Shown here piece by piece: positions 1 to 6,501 of a DNA stretch of 9,698 nt. The position numbers were made by a program, and so were the translations under genes. The DNA is taken from NCBI GenBank assembly GCA_018609825.1, contig JAHEOA010000164.1:1-9698 (forward strand), read 5' to 3'. The stretch is from Candidatus Bipolaricaulota bacterium. GTDB taxonomy: Bacteria > Bipolaricaulota > Bipolaricaulia > RBG-16-55-9. The stretch's first letter is position 1, and each line of letters begins with the position of its first letter. Under the pieces are notes generated by a model that saw only the letters and a list, made by a program, of their open reading frames with translations, was not told the origin of the DNA and ran no database searches.

Positions 1-1815
1 CTGCAGATCGACGATGCCGGCCTGTGGGTGATACGGGTCGAGGTTGACCACGACGATGATCGTGTTGGCGCCGTCATTGCTCTGTTTGCTGTAGCAGATG
101 AGCTGATCGTTGTCGACCGGATGGAAGCGCAAGGAGGCGTTGCCCTGCAACGCGACGTTCTGTCGGCGAATGCGGTTGACGCGGGCGATCAGCGGCTGGA
201 GGCTGTGCGGCGCGTCGAGGTCCCAGTCGCGAATCTCGTACTTCTCCGAGTTGAGGTACTCCTCGCTGCCGGGCTCGAGCGGCGTGCGCTCGCACAGCTC
301 AAACGCCGGGCCGTAGATCCCGTAGCTCGCCCCGAGCGTGGCGGCGAGCACGAGCCGCGCGATGAACGCCGGTCGACCGCCCGTCTGCAGGTATTCGGTC
401 AGAATGTCGGGCGTGTTCGGCCAGAGATGGGGGCGGAAGTACTCGCGAACGTCGGTCCGGGTGAGCTCGCGGAAGTAGCTTTCCAGTTCCTCGCGCGTGT
501 TGCGCCAGGCAAAGTAGGTGTAGGACTGCGTGAACCCGAGCTTGGCCAGTCGGTACATGACTTTGGGGCGGGTGAACGCCTCCGCGAGGAAGACGGCGTC
601 CGGATGCTCGGTCTTGATCTCGCCGATGAGCCATTCCCAAAAGGGGAAGGGCTTCGTGTGCGGGTTGTCCACCCGGAAGATCGTCACGCCCTGCTCGATC
701 CAGAACGCAAAGACGCTTTGCAGTTCGGCCCAGAGGTTCGCCCAGTCGTCGGTCTCAAAGTCGAGCGGATAGATGTCCTCGTAGGTCTTCGGCGGGTTCT
801 CCGCGTACTGGATCGTGCCGTCGGGTCGCGACCGGAACCATTCGGGATGCTCGCTCACCCAGGGATGATCGGGCGAGCACTGGAACGCAACGTCCAGTGC
901 CACCTCCAATCCGTGATCCTGAGCCCGCTTCACGAAGCGGCGGAAGTCCGCCAGCGTGCCGAGCGCCGGGTGGATCGACTTGTGGCCGCCCTCGGGGGAC
1001 CCGATCGCCCAGGGGCTCCCGGGATCGTCGGGGCCGGTTTGCGTGGCGTTGTTCGGCCCCTTCCGATGTGTTGTGCCAATCGGGTGGATCGGCGGCAGGT
1101 AGAGGACGTCGAAGCCCATTTCGGCGATATACGGCAACCGTGCCTCGCAGTCCGCCAACGTGCCGTGCTGTCCCGATTCGGGTGCACAGGAGCGCGGGAA
1201 CATCTCGTACCAGGCGCCGAAGCGGGCGCGCTCACGATCGACGGTCACGCTCAGCTCTTGGGGGTAGCGCGTGTCGCAGGCGCGTTCGCCGTGCTCAGCC
1301 ATCAGCCCCCCCAGCTCGTCGCCGAGCGCCGCCGCGACCCGTTCGGCAACCGACGCTGCATCGTCGCGCAGTCTCCTCGCCCAGTCCGTCAAGGATCGAT
1401 GATCGCGGGCCGCAGCCCGCTCCGCGGCGGCTTCCACCAACTGCGCCCCGATCAAGAGATCGACCCCCACATTCTGGTCGGCGTCGGCCTTTTTGGCCAG
1501 ATCCCGCCGCCAGGTGGCGAAGCGGTCCACCCAGGCGTGCAACGTGTAGACGTAGGGGCCGAGCTCGTGGACTTGAAACTCGGCCCGCCAACGATCGTTG
1601 CCCAAGGGCGTCAAGGGCACGCGATGCCATGCGGATTCGGCGCCCTGGCGATACAGCAGCTCACCCGCCACCACGTCATGCCCGTCGGCAAAGACGTCGG
1701 CCTCGACGACGACGCGCTCGCCCACGGTGCGCTTGATGGGGAAGCGGCCGCCGTTAATCTCGGGATGGACGCCTTCGATGACGACGCGCCGCCGTTCTTC
1801 CTTGGGGCTTGGCAT
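1..1815 (-). CDS. glgE: GlgE, alpha-1,4-glucan:maltose-1-phosphate maltosyltransferase (C-terminus cut by window edge)
   Basis: GlgE is a cytoplasmic GH13 enzyme that transfers maltose from alpha-maltose-1-phosphate onto alpha-1,4-glucan, the polymerising step of the trehalose-to-glycogen route. Translation from the ATG at 1815-1813 stays open for 605 codons to the window edge; the family runs to roughly 650-700 residues, so the end lies outside. An N-terminal beta-rich region (about 1-120) and a helical insert precede the barrel. The nucleophile is D383 (FRVDNPH), the acid/base E412 (AEAFTRP) and the third acidic residue D469 (WPNTPDIL). Their spacing of 29 and 57 residues equals that recalled for Streptomyces GlgE (D394, E423, D480). 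The NPHTKP and EYFRPHLWPNTPD stretches separate GlgE from ordinary amylases. No in-frame ATG lies upstream of the chosen start, and GGGG sits about 8 bases before it. The gene diverges from the tRNA cluster. Partners such as glgB, treS or pep2 would lie to the left, unseen. Confidence 0.96.
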   Translation of the reverse strand, partial: MPSPKEERRRVVIEGVHPEINGGRFPIKRTVGERVVVEADVFADGHDVVAGELLYRQGAESAWHRVPLTPLGNDRWRAEFQVHELGPYVYTLHAWVDRFATWRRDLAKKADADQNVGVDLLIGAQLVEAAAERAAARDHRSLTDWARRLRDDAASVAERVAAALGDELGGLMAEHGERACDTRYPQELSVTVDRERARFGAWYEMFPRSCAPESGQHGTLADCEARLPYIAEMGFDVLYLPPIHPIGTTHRKGPNNATQTGPDDPGSPWAIGSPEGGHKSIHPALGTLADFRRFVKRAQDHGLEVALDVAFQCSPDHPWVSEHPEWFRSRPDGTIQYAENPPKTYEDIYPLDFETDDWANLWAELQSVFAFWIEQGVTIFRVDNPHTKPFPFWEWLIGEIKTEHPDAVFLAEAFTRPKVMYRLAKLGFTQSYTYFAWRNTREELESYFRELTRTDVREYFRPHLWPNTPDILTEYLQTGGRPAFIARLVLAATLGASYGIYGPAFELCERTPLEPGSEEYLNSEKYEIRDWDLDAPHSLQPLIARVNRIRRQNVALQGNASLRFHPVDNDQLICYSKQSNDGANTIIVVVNLDPYHPQAGIVDLQ

Positions 1816-1827
1816 GATGAACGCCCC

Positions 1828-1856
1828 AACGTAACGGGCGGTGACGGCAAGATCAA
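1828..1856 (-). promoter_or_regulatory. Possible glgE promoter
   Basis: Read on the minus strand, TTGATC (1856-1851), a 17-base spacer and TACGTT (1833-1828) precede glgE. The -35 is good and the -10 matches TATAAT at only three positions. The expected transcript start near 1821 would leave a leader of about 6 bases. Position and spacing support it, but the weak -10 keeps confidence low. Confidence 0.3.
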
Positions 1857-1905
1857 GCGTTCGCCTCCGCCACTGCCGGGACGTCCCGAGGGAGGGCTCG
1901 TCGGG

Positions 1906-1934
1906 TTGACGAGGCGAAAAGGCCCGGCTACCAT
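1906..1934 (+). promoter_or_regulatory. Sigma70-like promoter for tRNA-Arg
   Basis: TTGACG (1906-1911) and TACCAT (1929-1934) are separated by 17 bases, and the mature tRNA-Arg begins 14 bases after the -10. The tRNA-Gly promoter at 2184-2212 has the same layout (12 bases), which supports this call. The -35 half lies inside a small inverted repeat (1897-1902 with 1908-1913). Confidence 0.55.
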
Positions 1935-1948
1935 GAACGCCAGACAAT

Positions 1949-2021
1949 GCGCCCGTAGCTCAATTGGAAGAGCAACGGCCTTCGGAGCCGTGGGTTGGGG
2001 GTTCGAGTCCTCCCGGGCGTG
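1949..2021 (+). tRNA. tRNA-Arg(TCG)
   Basis: A 73-base cloverleaf can be drawn. The acceptor GCGCCCG pairs with CGGGCGT (G-U at the first pair). The D arm is GCTC/GAGC (1958-1961 with 1970-1973). The anticodon stem ACGGC/GCCGT encloses loop CTTCGGA with anticodon TCG at 1982-1984, reading CGA and probably CGG. The T arm GGGGG/CCTCC carries loop TTCGAGT, and the discriminator is G2021. The 3' CCA is not encoded, so a CCA-adding enzyme is needed. It is first in a cluster of three tRNA genes. Confidence 0.95.
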
Positions 2022-2096
2022 CCCGGCGCCACATCCTACCTGCCGTCCACGTTGCCGTGCCCATCGACCATGGCGACCGAGGATGGGCGCCGCTGC

Positions 2097-2179
2097 GCGA
2101 AGGTGGCGGAATTGGCAGACGCGTCGGCCTTAGGAGCCGGTGGGCTTTGCCCGTGGGGGTTCGAGTCCCCCCCTTCGCA
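2097..2179 (+). tRNA. tRNA-Leu(TAG)
   Basis: An 83-base class II tRNA. The acceptor GCGAAGG pairs with CCTTCGC. The anticodon stem TCGGC/GCCGG encloses loop CTTAGGA with anticodon TAG at 2131-2133, reading CUA and related leucine codons. A long variable arm GGGC-TTT-GCCC (2142-2152) is typical of Leu. The T arm GGGGG/CCCCC has loop TTCGAGT, and A2179 is the discriminator expected for Leu. No CCA is encoded. I found no convincing promoter of its own, so it is probably transcribed with tRNA-Arg, 75 bases upstream. Confidence 0.96.
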
Positions 2180-2183
2180 CCCC

Positions 2184-2212
2184 TTGACCGCTTTGCGCCT
2201 GGACCGTATAAT
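2184..2212 (+). promoter_or_regulatory. Strong sigma70 promoter for tRNA-Gly and downstream genes
   Basis: TTGACC (2184-2189), a 17-base spacer and a perfect TATAAT (2207-2212) make this the best promoter in the window. Transcription should start near 2219, only a few bases before mature tRNA-Gly at 2225. With no terminator seen after the tRNA, the same transcript should run into the uracil-DNA glycosylase gene at 2321 and the TPR gene behind it. Confidence 0.85.
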
Positions 2213-2224
2213 TGACGTCCCGAT

Positions 2225-2296
2225 GCGGGTGTAGCTCAGTGGTAGAGCGTCGGCTTGCCATGCCGAAGGTCGCGGGTTCGAATCCCGTCGCCCGCT
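2225..2296 (+). tRNA. tRNA-Gly(GCC)
   Basis: A 72-base cloverleaf. The acceptor GCGGGTG pairs with CGCCCGC (one G-U pair). The D arm is GCTC/GAGC (2234-2237 with 2245-2248). The anticodon stem TCGGC/GCCGA encloses loop TTGCCAT with anticodon GCC at 2257-2259, reading GGC and GGU. The T arm GCGGG/CCCGT carries loop TTCGAAT, and the discriminator is T2296. No CCA is encoded. It sits directly after a strong promoter and 24 bases before a protein gene. Confidence 0.97.
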
Positions 2297-2320
2297 CCCG
2301 ACCCGCAGCTCGCCCGCCCG

Positions 2321-2962
2321 ATGCCTGATATCATGGCCGACGACATGATGTCGCTCTTCGACGAGCCCGAGGACAACGCCCTCGGCAGCTCCTATACGGA
2401 GGTCCGCGAGGTGGCGCTGGGCTGCCAGAAATGCCGCCTCAACGAGAGCCGGACGCAGGTCGTCTTCGGCGAAGGGCCCGTTCCCTGCGGCGTCATGTTC
2501 GTCGGCGAAGGCCCCGGCGCGGACGAGGACGAACAGGGTCGCCCGTTTGTGGGCCGAGCGGGGCGGCTGTTGGATCAGATTTTGGAGGCGGCCGGCATGC
2601 CGCGCGAGACCGTCTACATCAGCAACGTCGTCAAGTGCCGCCCGCCCCACAATCGCGCGCCCCAGGGCGACGAGATCAAGGCCTGCTGGTCCTATCTGGA
2701 CGCGGAGATCCACTACGTCCAGCCGAGCGTCATCGTCACGCTCGGCAACATTCCCACGAAGAAGCTGCTCGACACGAGCGCCGGCATCACCAAGGTCCGC
2801 GGCCAGTTCTTCAACTATCGCGACGGCATCCAAATCTTCCCCATGTTCCACCCGAGTTATCTCTTGCGAAACCCGTCGAAAGCCCAAGGCAGCCCCAAGC
2901 ATCTGACCTGGCAGGACATCCAGACGGTGAAGGCGAGGCTCGATGAATCCGACGAATCCTAG
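2321..2962 (+). CDS. Type 4 uracil-DNA glycosylase (Fe-S, UdgA-like)
   Basis: A family 4 uracil-DNA glycosylase, which removes uracil arising from cytosine deamination or misincorporation and starts base excision repair. The protein is 213 residues, normal for the family. Four cysteines that should bind a [4Fe-4S] cluster are visible: C35 and C38 (GCQKCRL), C106 (KCRPP) and C122. The uracil-binding motif is [17 protein letters not shown] at 62-78, followed by [14 protein letters not shown] at 101-114 and the catalytic-loop motif HPSYLLRNP at 177-185. The start is uncertain: in-frame ATGs occur at 2321, 2333, 2345 and 2348, none with a good Shine-Dalgarno. I chose the first after tRNA-Gly. Translation from 2255 would run through the tRNA and can be discounted. 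The gene is probably co-transcribed with tRNA-Gly, and its end overlaps the TPR gene by 20 bases, which suggests translational coupling. Confidence 0.94.
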   Translation: MPDIMADDMMSLFDEPEDNALGSSYTEVREVALGCQKCRLNESRTQVVFGEGPVPCGVMFVGEGPGADEDEQGRPFVGRAGRLLDQILEAAGMPRETVYISNVVKCRPPHNRAPQGDEIKACWSYLDAEIHYVQPSVIVTLGNIPTKKLLDTSAGITKVRGQFFNYRDGIQIFPMFHPSYLLRNPSKAQGSPKHLTWQDIQTVKARLDESDES

Positions 2963-3428
2963 CCAATCCGAGGCCGACCGCCGCGCGGCGGTCGATCACG
3001 CCCTGCAGCGGGCGGACGAGCTCCGCCGGGAGAAGCGCTTCGAGGAGGGGGAAGAGCTGCTGATCGAGGCGCTGGCCCACGGCGTCGACAAGGGCCAGAT
3101 CTACTATCGCCTCGGCAACCTCTACTACGATCGGGGCGACAACGAGCGAGCGGAATACGCCTTCCGCAAGGCCATCTCCAACGACCCCCATCACATCAAC
3201 GCCCACCACAACCTGGGCGTGGTCTATCGCGCCGAGGGGCGGGTCCGCGAGTCGATCCAGATGCGCAAGAAGGCCCAGCGCATGGCGCGGCGCAACCCCG
3301 ATCGCGTGACGATCACCCCGGATCAGGCCAAGTTCGCGCGCAAGTTCGCCGTCCGCTGGCTTTTGGGGGGCCTGCTCGTCATCGTCGGGCTCGTCGGCCT
3401 GATGACCCTGCTGGCCTGGTTGGTCTAG
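2943..3428 (+). CDS. TPR-repeat protein with C-terminal membrane anchor
   Basis: A 161-residue protein built of about two to three tetratricopeptide repeats, which normally mediate protein-protein contacts. One repeat is clear at about 51-84 (YYRLGNLYYDRGDNERAEYA), the next at about 85-118 (HHNLGVVYRAEGR), and a degenerate one precedes them (about 17-50). A single hydrophobic helix at 138-160 ends the protein. With a basic segment before it (RKFAVRW), this predicts a tail-anchored inner-membrane protein with the repeats in the cytoplasm. The ATG at 2943 lies inside the glycosylase gene and is preceded by a GGCGAGG Shine-Dalgarno. The overlap points to co-expression with the glycosylase, but nothing in the protein suggests a direct repair role. 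The partner is unknown. Confidence 0.88.
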   Translation: MNPTNPSQSEADRRAAVDHALQRADELRREKRFEEGEELLIEALAHGVDKGQIYYRLGNLYYDRGDNERAEYAFRKAISNDPHHINAHHNLGVVYRAEGRVRESIQMRKKAQRMARRNPDRVTITPDQAKFARKFAVRWLLGGLLVIVGLVGLMTLLAWLV

Positions 3429-3450
3429 CTGCCCGTGTCCTGACGGCTAG
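3425..3450. terminator. Possible hairpin between convergent genes
   Basis: CTAGCTG (3425-3431) can pair with CGGCTAG (3444-3450), giving seven pairs with one G-U and a 12-base loop. The stem contains the TAG stop of the TPR gene and, on the other strand, the TAG stop of the DoxX gene. There is no U run on either strand, so this is only a weak candidate for a shared terminator. Confidence 0.25.
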
Positions 3451-3884
3451 GCCGAGGATCGCCGCGCATCGACCGACCACTTGCCGCTGCCATATCCGAC
3501 GAAGAACAGCGACGCCGCCATCAACGTCAGGACGAACTCGACGCCGCCGTTGCTGACGAAGAAGCCGTTGGGCAGGTGGACGACGATCCCGGCGACCAGC
3601 ATGTTGACCGCCAACGCGAGGCCGACCCAGCGCCCCAGGAGCCCGATCGCGAGGGCGATCCCGCCGACGAACTCGATCAACCCCACGACCCAGGCCCACA
3701 ACGTCGCCGGCGCCAGCCCGAGGGAGCCGAAGAACTGCGCGGTGCCCGCGATGCCGCCGCCCCCGAACGCGCCGAAGAGCTTCTGCGCACCGTGCATGAC
3801 GGACACGACCCCGATCACGAGGCGCAGGATAAGCACGACGACCGGCACCAGCGCACCGGCCTGATTCTGCGTGGATGTGGCCAT
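3447..3884 (-). CDS. DoxX-family membrane protein
   Basis: A 145-residue integral membrane protein of the DoxX family. Members have four transmembrane helices and are found as small quinol- or thiol-redox-linked membrane subunits, though most are uncharacterised. The usual DoxX pattern is visible: a first helix ending in MHGAQKLFGAFGGGG (29-43), FFGSLGLAP (51-59), a second helix with GLIEFVGGIALAIGLLGR (68-85), then two more helices (about 89-105 and 114-130). An excellent Shine-Dalgarno (AGGAGG at 3895-3900 on the minus strand) precedes the ATG at 3884. It converges on the TPR gene with an 18-base gap and diverges from the M23-type gene, so it is probably monocistronic. The specific substrate is not visible. 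Confidence 0.92.
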   Translation of the reverse strand: MATSTQNQAGALVPVVVLILRLVIGVVSVMHGAQKLFGAFGGGGIAGTAQFFGSLGLAPATLWAWVVGLIEFVGGIALAIGLLGRWVGLALAVNMLVAGIVVHLPNGFFVSNGGVEFVLTLMAASLFFVGYGSGKWSVDARRSSA

Positions 3885-3940
3885 GACGTCTCAACCTCCT
3901 GGCGGCTCATTGATGGCCTGCCAAACCGTGGAACGGCTCG

Positions 3941-3969
3941 ACGATATCGGCCGGACCGCGGGCCTGCAA
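3941..3969 (-). promoter_or_regulatory. Possible DoxX promoter
   Basis: On the minus strand, TTGCAG (3969-3964), 17 bases and TATCGT (3946-3941) lie about 57 bases upstream of the DoxX start. Both boxes are imperfect. The 256-base divergent spacer (3885-4140) should hold promoters for both genes, and for the plus-strand gene I saw only a TTGACC at 4088-4093 without a matching -10. Confidence 0.25.
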
Positions 3970-4108
3970 CGCCGAAGGTCCATCGAGCATGCGCCGACGA
4001 TCGATCGTGCACGTCCCCTGCGTCAGAAGGCGATGGCATCGGTGTCCTTGCCTGGCCCCGACGGATCGGCCAGGATCCTTCGTCGCATTGACCGCCATGA
4101 TCAAACCC

Positions 4109-4127
4109 GAACGTCGCGTTCCGAACG
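4109..4127. repeat. Clustered GAACG inverted/direct repeats before the M23 gene
   Basis: GAACG (4109-4113), CGTTC (4117-4121) and GAACG (4123-4127) occur as alternating inverted copies immediately before the GGAGGG Shine-Dalgarno of the M23-type gene. The arrangement could be an operator or an RNA hairpin that modulates translation, or it could be chance. Confidence 0.3.
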
Positions 4128-4140
4128 GAGGGCAATCTCG

Positions 4141-4995
4141 ATGGACCGACTCGTGATCGTGATCGGCACGCTCGTCGTGGGCGTCGCCACCCTGATCACC
4201 GTGTTGACGTTCCCCGCGCCGTACGCCGGATTGACGTCCTCGGCCGAGAGGGACTCGCTGGCCATGGAGCCGTTGGAGCCGCTGCCGCCCATCGAGTTGC
4301 ACGAGGACGTTTCCCCGCCGCCGCAACCCGAGGCCCCGAAGGATCAACCGTTGCCTCAGCTGTTGCCTCAGCCGTCGCCGGAGCCCCCGTCGTTTCCGCG
4401 CGCCAGCGACGATCGCATCCAATTGGCCACGGGCGGCAAATCGCGCTTGGGATGGGCGTTTCCCACCACGAGCGGCTGGCGGGCCGGCACCCATGACGGC
4501 CACGACGGCGACGACGCCTACGCCATCGACTGGAACCGCGGCAGCGGCAACGCCGACGTGGGCGAGCGGGTGTTGAGCGTCGCCAGCGGGCGCGTCATCT
4601 ACGCCCGATCCGGGCAAGGCCGCGTCCACGACCGGGATGCGTTCGGCTACGGCAACACCGTCATCGTCCAGCTGGGCGCCGATCCGAGCTTCGCGGTCCG
4701 CTACGCGCATCTGCGCAGCGTCAGCGTCACGGAGGGGGAGTACGTCTCGCTCGGCGAGCCCATCGGCACCGTCGGGGCGTCGGGCCTGTCCGGGCGATTG
4801 CCCTACACCGCGCACCTGCATCTCACGCTCTATCAGCGACTGTACGAACGGCCCGATTCCACCGATCGCTGCTATTCGGGCAAGGCCCAACAACGGGGCA
4901 TCGACTGGCTCCGCTCGGGCCAGACGCCCTGCCAGCTCAGCCGGAGCTCGACCAAGTTTGCGGCGCCGTTCCGGCTCGACCCGAGCATCCGTTGA
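4141..4995 (+). CDS. Membrane-anchored M23-type (LytM-like) peptidase
   Basis: A 284-residue envelope protein with an M23 (lysostaphin/LytM) fold at the C-terminus; such enzymes cut peptidoglycan cross-bridges or, when catalytically dead, activate amidases. A hydrophobic segment at about 5-24 serves as signal anchor, followed by a proline-rich linker (47-87) and the M23 domain (about 100-235). Candidate zinc ligands are H118 or H121, D130 (in AYAID) and H227 in AHLHLTL (224-230); H190 in RYAHL is the other conserved histidine. The first motif is the variant form with a YAID-type aspartate rather than the compact HxGxD, so activity is likely but not certain. C244 and C264 near the end could form a disulfide. 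The ATG at 4141 has a strong Shine-Dalgarno (GGAGGG, 8 bases away), so the longer reading from 3871 is rejected. No operon partner is obvious: the next gene begins 187 bases on. Confidence 0.88.
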   Translation: MDRLVIVIGTLVVGVATLITVLTFPAPYAGLTSSAERDSLAMEPLEPLPPIELHEDVSPPPQPEAPKDQPLPQLLPQPSPEPPSFPRASDDRIQLATGGKSRLGWAFPTTSGWRAGTHDGHDGDDAYAIDWNRGSGNADVGERVLSVASGRVIYARSGQGRVHDRDAFGYGNTVIVQLGADPSFAVRYAHLRSVSVTEGEYVSLGEPIGTVGASGLSGRLPYTAHLHLTLYQRLYERPDSTDRCYSGKAQQRGIDWLRSGQTPCQLSRSSTKFAAPFRLDPSIR

Positions 4996-5080
4996 GCCCG
5001 GTTCAGTTGCGGCCCGGAGCGCGCGGACGAACGCGGCGTCGGTTCGTTCACCCACGTGGCCAACGCCGCCTTGACGGCGA

Positions 5081-5167
5081 ATGAACGGAGGACTTACGGT
5101 GCTCGTTGCTTCCCCGAAAACGGGAAACGAAGGATCCACGCAAGCGACGCTCGCTCGAGGCGCATGA
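5081..5167 (+). CDS. Possible leader peptide (uORF)
   Basis: A short frame begins with ATG at 5081 (28 codons) or, better supported, GTG at 5099 (22 codons), the latter preceded by a perfect GGAGG at 5087-5091 with 7-base spacing. It stops at TGA 5165-5167, four bases before the AGGAG of the next gene. The peptide from the GTG reads MLVASPKTGNEGSTQATLAR plus GA, with no run of one amino acid that would mark classic attenuation. A possible promoter (TTGACG 5071-5076, TACGGT 5095-5100) would start the transcript downstream of the GTG, so the two readings exclude each other. Confidence 0.3.
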   Translation: MNGGLTVLVASPKTGNEGSTQATLARGA

Positions 5168-5182
5168 GAAAGGAGCGATGCA

Positions 5183-5662
5183 ATGTCCGCAGCCCATTGG
5201 CACCTCTTGCTCAACCACATTCCCGTGTTGGGCACGATCTTCGGCGCGCTGCTGCTGATCGCCGCGTTGATCCTGCGCAGCACCACGTTGGTGCGCACGA
5301 GCCTGACGACCTTCGTGATCGCCGCCCTCGTGACCGTCCCCGTCTATCTGAGCGGCTGGGGCGCCGAAGAGATGGTCGAGGGCGGGCCGGGCGTCGCAGC
5401 TGAGCCGTTGATGGCAAATCACGCCCGGTCTGGGTTGATTGCCCTTATCGCGGTCGCCGCCCTCGGGGTGCTGTCGCTGGGAGCCATGTGGCGTGCGCGC
5501 AGCGCGTCCGTGCTGCCGAGCTGGATCGGCCCGAGCGTGCTGATCGTGGCGCTGGTGGCGGGCGGGCTGTTCGTCTGGACGGCCACGTTGGGCGGACAGA
5601 TCAGCCATCCCGAAATCCGTGAGCCCGCCGCGACGGAATCGTCAGATACCGAGCGTGACTGA
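5183..5662 (+). CDS. Four-helix membrane protein, DUF2231-like
   Basis: A 159-residue membrane protein with four predicted helices (about 12-31, 38-57, 82-102, 115-136). The start HWHLLLNHIPVLG (5-17) and the end TATLGGQISHPE (133-144) resemble small DUF2231-like bacterial membrane proteins. Histidines H5, H7, H12, H80 and H142 lie at or near membrane ends, where a heme or metal could be held; that role is inference. The C-terminal tail (145-159) is charged. The ATG at 5183 is fixed by AGGAG at 5171-5175 with 7-base spacing. A 187-base spacer upstream contains a possible leader ORF. The gene converges on the J-domain gene. I do not know its function. Confidence 0.8.
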   Translation: MSAAHWHLLLNHIPVLGTIFGALLLIAALILRSTTLVRTSLTTFVIAALVTVPVYLSGWGAEEMVEGGPGVAAEPLMANHARSGLIALIAVAALGVLSLGAMWRARSASVLPSWIGPSVLIVALVAGGLFVWTATLGGQISHPEIREPAATESSDTERD

Positions 5663-5697
5663 TCGCCGGCTTGGGACCGTTGCAGCAAGGCTGACAG

Positions 5698-5711
5698 CCC
5701 CCCATTGGGGG
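5698..5711. terminator. GC hairpin between convergent genes
   Basis: CCCCC (5699-5703), ATT and GGGGG (5707-5711) form a very stable short hairpin in the 55-base gap between the stop at 5662 and the J-domain gene stop at 5718. A second small hairpin GGCT-GAC-AGCC (5689-5699) adjoins it. Neither is followed by a U run, so intrinsic termination is only possible, not shown. Confidence 0.35.
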
Positions 5712-5717
5712 AGGCCC

Positions 5718-6422
5718 CTACCCTCCCGCGACCCAGATCACAAGATAGATGCTGGTGATGCCGAGGATGGCGATCGTGGACACGAGGCTGGCCTGACCCA
5801 TCAAGCGCACACCGGGCCCAGCCTCGTGGAGTCGATGAAGCCAATCCGTCTTGACACCGACGTAAGCGGCCCCTGCCGCCAACGCCATGCCGAGCAGAGC
5901 GAACAGGGGGACTTTCGCCACGATTCCCACGACGCCGAGCCATGCGCCAGTCGGAATGCCGACAACCAAGAGAACGCGTTGATATCGCCACTGGGGCCAG
6001 CTCAACAATCGGGCTCGGGGAACGCTTTCGCTGGCATGAGGCCCTCCGGCCCGATCGGTGGTTTCTGTTCCGGTTGCCCTCCCGTCCCCACGGTGACCAC
6101 GTTGGCGCTCGCTGCCGGTCGATCCCCTATGACGACGATCGGAGCCCTTCGCCTGGGCGGTGCCCTGATCATTCTGGGGACCGGCATCGCTCGTGCGGCC
6201 TGACGAACGCGTGCGGTTTCGCTTGTACCACCGGTCATATTCAGCGCGCCGCTGTGGGTCCGACAGCACGTCGTAGGCTTCGTAGATGTCGGTCATTCGC
6301 TGTTGAGAAACTTCCAGGCCCTTATCCGGATGATAGATGTGGCAAAGCTTGCGAAAGACGGTGCGAATCGTCGCCGCGTCGGCGTCGGGGTTGACCCCGA
6401 GAATGGCGTAGTAGTCCTTCAT
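5718..6422 (-). CDS. Membrane-anchored J-domain protein (type III, DnaJ-like)
   Basis: A 234-residue protein with an N-terminal J domain (1-66), the module that stimulates DnaK ATPase. The HPD triad is at 31-33 (IYHPDKG), with the usual DYYAILGV opening and YDVLSDPQRRAEYD in helix IV. Residues 67-135 are rich in Arg, Gly, Ser and Thr and look disordered. The C-terminus has three hydrophobic helices (about 148-166, 170-190, 208-231). It lacks the Gly/Phe region, zinc-finger and client-binding domains of true DnaJ, so it should recruit DnaK to a membrane site rather than replace DnaJ. The ATG at 6422 has only a weak GGCGGT upstream, but it begins exactly at the conserved J-domain opening. No chaperone gene is adjacent, and the client is unknown. 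Confidence 0.9.
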   Translation of the reverse strand: MKDYYAILGVNPDADAATIRTVFRKLCHIYHPDKGLEVSQQRMTDIYEAYDVLSDPQRRAEYDRWYKRNRTRSSGRTSDAGPQNDQGTAQAKGSDRRHRGSTGSERQRGHRGDGRATGTETTDRAGGPHASESVPRARLLSWPQWRYQRVLLVVGIPTGAWLGVVGIVAKVPLFALLGMALAAGAAYVGVKTDWLHRLHEAGPGVRLMGQASLVSTIAILGITSIYLVIWVAGG

Positions 6423-6501
6423 GGGCGATGCACCGCCGGGCGTCGGCTAACGAAGGGAGGCATCGGTCGGCATCGTCGAATCATGGACAGGCCGGACCCT
6501 T

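Noticed and set aside
1877..1888. Perfect 12-base palindrome CGGGACGTCCCG and nearby hairpin at 1897-1913 as a terminator
   Set aside because: Neither is followed by a U run on either strand, and they sit between divergent genes; an operator role is possible but unsupported.
28..2133. 701-codon plus-strand ORF
   Set aside because: It is antisense to glgE and runs through tRNA-Arg and into tRNA-Leu. The minus strand gives unmistakable GlgE motifs; the long open frame is a by-product of high GC third positions.
1949..2296. tRNA cluster as an integration site (att) for a mobile element
   Set aside because: No integrase gene, no repeated tRNA 3' end nearby, and the downstream genes are ordinary.
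2036..2902. 288-codon minus-strand ORF
   Set aside because: It reads through tRNA-Leu and tRNA-Gly and opposite the uracil-DNA glycosylase; no protein motif of its own.
3907..5298. 463-codon minus-strand ORF
   Set aside because: Antisense to the M23-type gene and two spacers; the product is Arg/Gly/Val repetitive with no domain, while the plus strand has a signal anchor, Shine-Dalgarno and M23 motifs.
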